Below are positions 58,109 to 64,000 of a stretch of 64,000 nt of DNA, piece after piece. Below the pieces are notes generated by a model. That model saw only the letters and a program-made list of their open reading frames with translations, made no database searches and was not told the origin of the DNA. Both the position numbers and the translations under genes were made by a program. The DNA comes from Myxococcus dinghuensis. GTDB lineage: Bacteria > Myxococcota > Myxococcia > Myxococcales > Myxococcaceae. The stretch's first letter is position 1. The number at the start of each line of letters is the position of its first letter. The stretch lies in contig NZ_JAKCFB010000006.1 of NCBI RefSeq assembly GCF_024198235.1, positions 1-64,000 of the forward strand. The letters are read 5' to 3'.

Positions 58109-59065
58109 ATGGAACGACGGGGGCGTACGCCGGGGCGATCCCTCCTCCTCATCATCGAGGATGACGCGAGCGTGCTCGAGAGCCTCTCGGACCTGCTCGC
58201 CTCGCGCTTCGACGTGTTGTCCGCGGGCGACGCGGGCCTGGGCGTGGAGCTGGCGCGAGAGCACCACCCGGACCTCATCCTGCTCGACAGGTTCCTGCCC
58301 AGCGGGGACGGGCTGGCGGTGCTGGAGACGCTCCAGCAGGACTCCCGCACGGAGCCGGTCCCCGTCATCTTCCTGACCGGGGACGCGGACGAGGCCACGC
58401 TCGAGCGGTGCCTGGAGATGGGCGCGGTGGACTTCATCCACAAGCCGGCGAGCGCGAGGGAGCTGATGGCACGGATCGACCGGGCGCTGCGCCAGAGCGA
58501 GCAGCAGCGGAGGTTGCAGATCCTCGCCCAGACGGACGGCCTGACGGGGCTGGCGAACTTCCGGGCGCTCACCGTGCGGCTGGAGGAGGAGTTCCGCCGG
58601 GCCCAGCGCTACCAGTACTCGCTGAGCGTGGTGGTCATCGACCTGGACCACCTCAAGGCCATCAACGACGGCATGGGCCACGACGTGGGCAACCGCGCCA
58701 TCCTCGCCCTGGCCAACCAGCTCAAGGGGAACCTGCGCGAGTCGGACTTCGCCGCCCGCTTCGGCGGTGACGAGTTCATCGCGCTCCTGCCGCACCAGAC
58801 GGCGCAGGAAGCGGCGGTGTTCGCCGAGCGCATCCGCGCCGGGCTGCGCACCGTGGGCGTGCAGCGCAGCGACGGCCGCCCCGCCCCCTTTGGATTGAGC
58901 GTGAGCGTCGGCATCGCCGACCACACCTTGGAGATACCCCGCGAAGACACGGACGCGTTGATGAAGGCGGCGGACGCGGCCCTCTACGAGGCCAAGCGTG
59001 AAGGGCGGGATCGGGTGGTGGTGTTCGGCAGGCCTGCATCACATCCGCCCATGCAGCGGCATTGA
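58109..59065 (+). CDS. Receiver-GGDEF diguanylate cyclase
   Basis: 318 residues. Receiver domain 12-125 (acidic pair EDD, phospho-acceptor Asp60 in LILLDRFLP, Lys112 in FIHKPAS), a short helix, then the GGDEF domain with DTDGLTGL-like QTDGLTGLANFRAL (141-154) and an intact active-site GGDEF at 219-223. The product-inhibition site RxxD is present as RESD (210-213), five residues before GGDEF. It should make cyclic-di-GMP on phosphorylation. ATG at 58109; the downstream flavoprotein-receiver gene starts 53 bases after its stop. Confidence 0.95.
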   Translation: MERRGRTPGRSLLLIIEDDASVLESLSDLLASRFDVLSAGDAGLGVELAREHHPDLILLDRFLPSGDGLAVLETLQQDSRTEPVPVIFLTGDADEATLERCLEMGAVDFIHKPASARELMARIDRALRQSEQQRRLQILAQTDGLTGLANFRALTVRLEEEFRRAQRYQYSLSVVVIDLDHLKAINDGMGHDVGNRAILALANQLKGNLRESDFAARFGGDEFIALLPHQTAQEAAVFAERIRAGLRTVGVQRSDGRPAPFGLSVSVGIADHTLEIPREDTDALMKAADAALYEAKREGRDRVVVFGRPASHPPMQRH

Positions 59066-59118
59066 GCGGAAAGCGACAGCGGCTCGACAGGCGACGGCGG
59101 GGAAGCACGAGGGCGCGG

Positions 59119-60849
59119 ATGAATCTGGGCAACAGGCTGACGAGTGGTTCCAGGGTTGCGGTCATCGGAGGCGGCATCGCGGGCGCGGGGCTGGCCGCGT
59201 CGCTGCTCTTCAACGGGCGGGCGCGCGGGCTGACGCTCGACGTCCGCCTCTATTCGGGCGGGCTCTCCGACCGGACCGCCCCCCCGGCCGTGCTGACGCC
59301 CGAGTGCCGGTCGCGTCTGGCCGCGCTGGGCTGCCGCATCCCCACCGAGTGGCGCGCGCACGAGCTGCGCGGCATCGAAATCATCGCCGAGGGTCGGCGC
59401 GAGCTGCTGTCCGCCTCCCCCGGTGGCCTGTGGGTGGTGGACGCATGGCCCCAGGGCGAAGGAGGACTGGCCCAGGTGCGCGACATCCTCGCGACGGCGG
59501 CCAGCGCCCAGGGCGCGCGCTTCCTCGAGCGCCACGTGGACCGGGTGGAGCGCCAGCCCGCGGCTCCCGACGCGCCGGCCACCGTCCGCAGCTCCGGCTC
59601 CCTGGTGGTGCGGGCCCAGGGCGGAGGCGAACGTTTCCACGCCGTGGCGCTCGCGGGTGGCGCGGGGCCCCTCATGGGGGATGCGTTCTTCCCCGGATTC
59701 CGGCCCGCGCCCACCATGCCCGCCGTCCAGGCGCGGCTCCGGCACGCCTCACCCCGGCTGGAGCTCACGCCGCTGGCCCGGCTGTGGATCGCCCCCCTTC
59801 CGAAGGTGGAGGCCTTGTTCCTCCTGCCAGGCGCGGACTCCGTCTATGCGCTGGCCTTCGGGCCCGCGGTGACGCCCGCCGACCTGTGCCAGGCCTTGAT
59901 GATGGCCGCGCGTGATGGACTGGCGGAGGAAGGCTTCGAGCTGACCGCGCTGGAGACGACCCGCCTGCCGTATGGGCCCGGACGCACGTTGGTGGCCCCG
60001 GGGCAACTGGCCGTGGGGCCCGCCGCCTTCGGTCACCCGCTCCAACTGGGCTTGTCGGAGACGCTGGCCTCGTGCAGCCGGGCCGCCGTGGCGATGCTCG
60101 ACGGAGGCCTGGACACCGACACGCTGGACCGCCGCTATGTGCGTGAGGGGCTGGGCGAGCTGATGGAGGACGCGGCCGCGGGCGCCCGGGCCGCTTCGTG
60201 GCTGCGGCGCGCGGGCCGGCGAGCCCCCGCGGCGTTCGTCGCGGCGAAGGCGCGGCGCGCGACGGTCGGGATCTATGGCGGAGGTGTGCTGGGGTTGAGC
60301 GCCCCCACGCCCCTGACGCTGCTGAGCACCCTGCGCTGGGCGGGGCTGCGGGAGCTGATGGGCTCGTGGCTGCGCACGACGATGGAGCCCGTCCCGCTGG
60401 CGGTGCCCGAGCTGGAGCCCGACCTCTACTACGTCGTGGACGACGACCCGGACGCCCGCGAGGCGCTCACCGCGCTCCTGGAGAGCACGGGCGCGAAGGT
60501 GGTGGCCTTCGCCGACGAGCTGGCCTTGTTCTGCGCCGTGGCGCGCCGGCCCCCCACCGCCATCCTGCTCGATGTCGTGCTGCACTGGGTGGATGGGCTG
60601 CGCCTGGCGGAGGGGCTGAAGCAGCACCCGCTGACCCGGGGAACGCGGGTGGTGGTGATGAGCGGCCTCAACCGCCCGCATGTCCGCCAGCGGGCGCTCG
60701 ACGTGGGGGCGGAGGCGTTCCTGCCCAAGCCCGTGGACCCCGAGCGGCTGCTGCGCATCCTCACGGGGCGCATGTCCGCGTCGAGCGCGGCCTCCGACGC
60801 GCGCCGCACGGGCGACACGGGGTCGACGTCGGACCGCTACGCCTCCTGA
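59119..60849 (+). CDS. FAD-binding oxidoreductase-like domain fused to a receiver domain
   Basis: 576 residues. N-terminal dinucleotide-binding fold with VIGGGIAGAGLAASLL (15-30) and a later FAD-binding region, resembling lycopene cyclase/geranylgeranyl reductase or tryptophan halogenase-type flavoproteins. The last 140 residues (from about 437) are a receiver domain with acidic triad DDD, Asp485 (AILLDVVL), Ser and Lys537 (FLPKPV). No DNA-binding or enzymatic output follows. ATG at 59119 has GAGG 6-9 bases upstream; a TTG at 59062 overlaps the previous stop. Co-directional with the diguanylate cyclase gene, probably one operon. Confidence 0.85.
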   Translation: MNLGNRLTSGSRVAVIGGGIAGAGLAASLLFNGRARGLTLDVRLYSGGLSDRTAPPAVLTPECRSRLAALGCRIPTEWRAHELRGIEIIAEGRRELLSASPGGLWVVDAWPQGEGGLAQVRDILATAASAQGARFLERHVDRVERQPAAPDAPATVRSSGSLVVRAQGGGERFHAVALAGGAGPLMGDAFFPGFRPAPTMPAVQARLRHASPRLELTPLARLWIAPLPKVEALFLLPGADSVYALAFGPAVTPADLCQALMMAARDGLAEEGFELTALETTRLPYGPGRTLVAPGQLAVGPAAFGHPLQLGLSETLASCSRAAVAMLDGGLDTDTLDRRYVREGLGELMEDAAAGARAASWLRRAGRRAPAAFVAAKARRATVGIYGGGVLGLSAPTPLTLLSTLRWAGLRELMGSWLRTTMEPVPLAVPELEPDLYYVVDDDPDAREALTALLESTGAKVVAFADELALFCAVARRPPTAILLDVVLHWVDGLRLAEGLKQHPLTRGTRVVVMSGLNRPHVRQRALDVGAEAFLPKPVDPERLLRILTGRMSASSAASDARRTGDTGSTSDRYAS

Positions 60850-60937
60850 AGCGAGGCGACCTCCGGAAAGGACACGGGGCACGGAGCCCATGCCGCCCCG
60901 TGCCCCGTGCGCGAGCGCCCCACCGAGGGGACCCGCT

Positions 60938-61525
60938 TCAGGTCCGCGCGCCCTGCTGCATGGCGCGGCGCAGGTCCAGCGAGCCGGCCATCAGGGCGAT
61001 GCCGCGCATGAGGATGGCGATCCCCACGAGCGTCCCCACCAGCCACACCGCGGAGATGGGCCACTGGGCCATGACGATGATGCCCAGGAGGATGGAGATG
61101 GCCCCATAGAGGAAATCCCAACCCCATCGAGGGTAACGGTCCATCAGCGACGTGACGACGTGGAACAGGCCGCTGGCGAAGAAGTAGCCCGCGAGCAGGA
61201 TGGTCATCGCGCCCAGGCCGGCGGCCGGGTACACGAGGACGAGCAGGCCCACCACCGTCGAGAGCACGCCGCTCAGCAGGTAGAGCCAGAACGGGCCGCC
61301 CGCCTTGCGCATGCGCACCGAGGAGACGATCTCCGCGATGCCCATCACCGCGAGCAACGCGCCGAAGAGGATGATGGAGACGAGGCTGGTGAGGAACGAC
61401 GCGCCCAGCGCGACGATTCCGAGGAGGACGACGAGGAGCCCGAGCACGAAGGGCCCACCCCATGCCGCCGAGGTGACCCGCGACTCGTCTCGCGTCAACG
61501 ACTCCCGCTTGTAACTGGTGGCCAT
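60938..61525 (-). CDS. HdeD family (DUF308) membrane protein
   Basis: 195 residues with six membrane helices in three pairs (about 25-190), ending in a basic tail (RRAMQQGART). HdeD-like proteins are linked to acid resistance in E. coli but the mechanism is not known. ATG at 61525 preceded by GGGAG. Downstream of miaA in the same direction but separated by 90 bases. Confidence 0.9.
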   Translation of the reverse strand: MATSYKRESLTRDESRVTSAAWGGPFVLGLLVVLLGIVALGASFLTSLVSIILFGALLAVMGIAEIVSSVRMRKAGGPFWLYLLSGVLSTVVGLLVLVYPAAGLGAMTILLAGYFFASGLFHVVTSLMDRYPRWGWDFLYGAISILLGIIVMAQWPISAVWLVGTLVGIAILMRGIALMAGSLDLRRAMQQGART

Positions 61526-61617
61526 GGCCGTTCGCTCCCGCGTGAGGAAGGTTCCAACAGCGAACATGGGCGGCTGTCCGGCCCCGGACAATGGCAGGCC
61601 CCTCCCCTGCCCCTCCC

Positions 61618-62526
61618 TCAGCTCGGGCTCGGCGCGTGCCCCCGGGGGAGTCCGTCGTAGGGCGGCGCCACGAAGAGGGCCCCCGGCTCCTTGCGGAACC
61701 AGGTGAGCTGGCGCTTGGCGTACCGCCGGGTCTCCTGCGCCGTGTCCGCGACGGCCTCCGCCTCCGTCATGCGTCCCTCGACCACGGCGCGGGCCTGGAC
61801 GTAGCCCACGCTGCGCATGGGGGCCGCCTCGGCGTGGCCGCGCGCCAGCAGCTCCCGCGTCTCCTCCACCAGGCCGCTCGCGAACAGCGCCTCCGTGCGC
61901 GTGTTGATGCGGCGGTAGAGGTCCTCGCGCGGGGGCTCCAGCACGTAGAGCTGGAAGTCGTAGCGGTCCGGGGCGAACGCGTGGGCCTTGCGGAACTCCG
62001 ACGCCGGCACGCCGGTCTGCGCGTGGATCTCCAACGCGCGCACCACGCGCACCAGGTCCTGGGGTGGGAGCTTCGCGGCCGTCTCCGGGTCCACGAGCGC
62101 CAGCCGGCGATGCACGGCCTCGCGGCCCTCCGTCATGGCCACGGCCTCCAGCTCCGCCCGCAGCGCCGGCAGCGCGCCCGGGGCCTCCACGACGCCATGC
62201 AGGAGGACCCGGAGGTACAGCCCCGTGCCGCCCACCACGAACACGGGCTTGCCGCGCCGGGTGATGTCCGCGATGGCCGCGTCGGCGCGGCGCTGGTACT
62301 CGGCCGCGGAGAACGCCTCGAGCGGGTCCACCTCCGAGATGAGGTGGTGCGGCACCGCGGCCAGCTCTCGCGCGGACGGCTTCGCGGTCCCGATGTCGAA
62401 GTGCCGGTACACCTGCTGGGAATCCGCGCTGACGATCTCCCCACCCGCCCGGAGCGCCAGCTCGATGGCGAGCGCCGTCTTGCCCGAGGCCGTCGGGCCC
62501 GCGATGACCGTGAGCCGGGGCCGCAT
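61618..62526 (-). CDS. miaA: tRNA dimethylallyltransferase
   Basis: 302 residues. Adds dimethylallyl to A37 of tRNAs reading UNN codons. P-loop GPTASGKTALA (about 9-19), SADSQQVYR (substrate site), then GGTGLYLRVLLHG and the C-terminal AKRQLTWFR. ATG at 62526 has AAGGACAGG just upstream and lies 10 bases after the HprK-like stop. Confidence 0.96.
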   Translation of the reverse strand: MRPRLTVIAGPTASGKTALAIELALRAGGEIVSADSQQVYRHFDIGTAKPSARELAAVPHHLISEVDPLEAFSAAEYQRRADAAIADITRRGKPVFVVGGTGLYLRVLLHGVVEAPGALPALRAELEAVAMTEGREAVHRRLALVDPETAAKLPPQDLVRVVRALEIHAQTGVPASEFRKAHAFAPDRYDFQLYVLEPPREDLYRRINTRTEALFASGLVEETRELLARGHAEAAPMRSVGYVQARAVVEGRMTEAEAVADTAQETRRYAKRQLTWFRKEPGALFVAPPYDGLPRGHAPSPS

Positions 62527-62536
62527 CACCTGTCCT

Positions 62537-63454
62537 TCACCCACGCCACATGCCTCCGAGGACCTCACGTATCACCCGCGCCGCCGAGGCATCCCTCGCG
62601 AACACCAACCGCGAGGGCGGGACCTCCGACAGCAGCCGGCCCGCCGACGCCATCATCGCCGACCGCCCGCTCGCCGTGGCCTCCGGCAACAACGCATTGA
62701 GCAGGAGCATCCGTCCCACCTCCCCCGCGGCCTGGGGCTCCACGCGCGACGTCGCATCCCACCCCAGCGTCCCCACCGTCGTCAGCTCCGCCTCGCGCGG
62801 ATACCCGATGTTCCACGGGGTCCCCGCCGCCCACCAGCGCGCGGCGCGCGGCGCCTCGTGCGGCTCGGGCCAGAGCGCCACCAGCTCGTCGGACAACAGC
62901 GCCCCGCCCGCCTCCGCCCAGAGCCCACCGAGGGTGCTCTTCCCCGCCCCGGAGTGTCCCGTGAAGAGCGCGGCGCGCGCTTCGTGCAGCACCCCCACGC
63001 CATGGACGAGCAACCCGCCTCGGCGCGCCAGGGCCTCCGCGAGCATCACCCGCAGCACCACCTCCACGGGGAACCGCCCCACCCCCGTGACGATCGCCCT
63101 CGTGCCGTCCGCGTCGAGCCGCGCCGAATAGTCCTCGCCCTCCAGACACAGGGCGCCCTCCGGCGAGCGCCAGGGGCTCGGGAGTCGTCGGGTGAGGACG
63201 GGCTCGGCGACCCGCGTCTCGGGAGCGACCAGCTCCAGTCGGGCACAGGTCGCGTCGGGGGGCGGCGTGGGGATGACGAAGCGCGAGAACGCGCCGAGGA
63301 GCCCTTCGCGGACGCGCTGGTCGGGGACGTGCAGCCGCACCGTCCAGCGGGCGATGGAGAGCCAGGGGCCCGTCGCGTCCGACGGGAGGCCCCCCGGGCC
63401 CGAGACCTCCTGGGGACCGGACGAGCCGGCTCCCAATGAACTCAGGGCGAGCAC
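62537..63454 (-). CDS. HprK-like kinase (HPr kinase C-terminal fold), candidate peptide kinase
   Basis: 305 residues. The middle has GGLLVHGVGVLHEARAALFTG, a P-loop GHSGAGKST (166-174) and LLSDELVAL (187-195), the pattern of the HPr kinase/phosphorylase C-terminal domain and its relatives. Members beside small peptide genes phosphorylate a serine on a peptide or lasso precursor, as in paeninodin clusters. True HPr kinase is unlikely: no ptsH is nearby and the N-terminal half differs. GTG at 63454 overlaps the end of the peptide gene by 13 bases. Confidence 0.83.
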   Translation of the reverse strand: MLALSSLGAGSSGPQEVSGPGGLPSDATGPWLSIARWTVRLHVPDQRVREGLLGAFSRFVIPTPPPDATCARLELVAPETRVAEPVLTRRLPSPWRSPEGALCLEGEDYSARLDADGTRAIVTGVGRFPVEVVLRVMLAEALARRGGLLVHGVGVLHEARAALFTGHSGAGKSTLGGLWAEAGGALLSDELVALWPEPHEAPRAARWWAAGTPWNIGYPREAELTTVGTLGWDATSRVEPQAAGEVGRMLLLNALLPEATASGRSAMMASAGRLLSEVPPSRLVFARDASAARVIREVLGGMWRG

Positions 63455-63615
63455 TCCGACTCACCGGGGATGTTGCACTGGGACATCGCCGCGAGCGCGA
63501 CGAAGGGCTGCTCCCACAGGATGGCGGGCGCCTCGTAGCGAGGCGTCGCCACCGGGGAGGGCGCCGGCGCGGAGGCCTCCGCCAGCGGGGGCTCGGATGG
63601 GATGGATGGGGACAT
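63442..63615 (-). CDS. 57-residue peptide, candidate modified-peptide precursor
   Basis: 57 residues, acidic and Pro/Ala-rich at first (about 1-25), then RYEAP (26-30) with the Tyr-x-x-Pro-x-Ile/Leu motif resembling leader recognition motifs, a hydrophobic patch (WEQPFVALAAM, 34-44), and a C-terminal part with two cysteines (47, 55) and Ser45, Ser53, Ser56. No signal peptide or membrane helix. ATG at 63615, or a GTG at 63624 that overlaps the upstream stop as GTGA. Placed between a beta-propeller gene and a HprK-like kinase gene. RiPP precursor is an inference from size, motif and context. Confidence 0.65.
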   Translation of the reverse strand: MSPSIPSEPPLAEASAPAPSPVATPRYEAPAILWEQPFVALAAMSQCNIPGESECSP

Positions 63616-63620
63616 GGTGT

Positions 63621-64000
63621 TCACGGGAAGGGTACCGGGAAGGCGCAGATACGACCATCCTGCGAGCCCACGTGCAGTCGGGAGACGGTGGTGTCGATGG
63701 TGGGGGTGCCGACGAGCTGCGCCGAGCCCAGGGTGATCTGCTGGAGGTCGGCGCCGTTCAGGAAGTCGAGCACGTGGACCTTGCCGTCCGCGCCACCCGC
63801 GTAGAGGCGGACCACGCCACCCCGGTTGAGGCTGAACGTGCCCGAGGGGTTCGCGATGACCGTGCTCCACTTCCTCACAGGAGGCGTGGTCGCCGAGCCG
63901 GCGTTGTCCCAGAACTCCACCCTGCCGCTCGCCAGGCTCGCCATGAACCCACCGCCCTGGGGCCTCGAGAAGCTGGTGAACGCCGGAGGGGCGGACGACG
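63621..64000 (-). CDS. Beta-propeller protein (partial, N-terminus off the right edge)
   Basis: At least 126 residues, open to the window end. Repeats of blade type (RLYAGGADGKVHVLDFLNG, SRLHVGSQDGRICAFPVP) fit a PQQ-like or WD-like propeller at the C-terminus. It ends 5 bases before the ATG of the 57-residue peptide gene, which argues for one operon. Whether it is secreted cannot be seen. Confidence 0.7.
   Translation of the reverse strand, partial: SSAPPAFTSFSRPQGGGFMASLASGRVEFWDNAGSATTPPVRKWSTVIANPSGTFSLNRGGVVRLYAGGADGKVHVLDFLNGADLQQITLGSAQLVGTPTIDTTVSRLHVGSQDGRICAFPVPFP

Noticed and set aside
62537..63454. True HPr kinase/phosphorylase
   Set aside because: No ptsH or other PTS gene is nearby, and the N-terminal half does not match; only the C-terminal kinase fold is shared.

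Overview
The window is a piece of a large, GC-rich chromosome. Gene content and style point to the Myxococcota, most likely family Myxococcaceae (Myxococcus, Corallococcus or Pyxidicoccus-like): an NRPS megasynthase, many one-component and two-component signalling proteins with odd fusions, a sigma-54-type promoter, an S46 peptidase, an orphan duplicated (ADOP-type) permease, and a sphingolipid (ceramide) locus. Codon third positions are almost always G or C, so antisense frames stay open for kilobases; these shadows are not annotated. No insertion sequence, prophage, CRISPR array or rRNA was seen.

Layout. 1-8311 (minus, open at the left edge): start of a lipopeptide NRPS with fatty-acyl-AMP ligase, ACP, a serine-type module carrying an embedded methyltransferase, then the next C-A. 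8466-10715: a PilZ-like/Hsp70 fusion. 10895-14724: guaB and guaA, converting IMP to XMP to GMP, with a small lipoprotein gene between them on the other strand. 14965-22248: secreted and membrane proteins (SurA-like N-region protein, S46 peptidase, ADOP permease, SMR exporter, lipoprotein). 22285-33391: a long minus-strand run that reads acyl-CoA dehydrogenase, hypothetical, rnc, cyclophilin, era, der, yfgM-like, bamB-like, Nudix, RNase H-like, DUF3014, ppiB; many neighbours overlap by 1-4 bases. It joins RNA processing, ribosome assembly GTPases and outer-membrane assembly. 33690-40272: YtxH protein, enoyl-CoA hydratase, a Tim44/zinc-ribbon/TerB protein, and two tandem membrane chemoreceptor paralogues.

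40390-53645 is the most interesting block. A minus-strand run (MMPL exporter, PAP2-type phosphotransferase/phosphatase, aminotransferase, methyltransferase, HMG-CoA lyase) diverges from a plus-strand operon spt, GNAT acyltransferase, NAD-dependent reductase that matches the three-step bacterial ceramide pathway. A TolC-MlaC pair converges on it. The 425-base divergent control region holds a strong sigma-70-like promoter and a 24-base near-perfect palindrome.

54044-60849: two tRNA genes (Ala-GGC, Leu-CAA), a coiled-coil protein, an RsmB-type methyltransferase, a receiver-cupin protein, a membrane repeat protein, a receiver-GGDEF diguanylate cyclase and a flavoprotein-receiver fusion. 60938-64000: HdeD-like protein, miaA, and upstream of miaA in the same direction an HprK-like kinase, a 57-residue peptide with a Tyr-x-x-Pro motif and two C-terminal cysteines, and the end of a beta-propeller protein. 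The last three look like part of an undescribed peptide-modification (RiPP-like) system continuing past the right edge.
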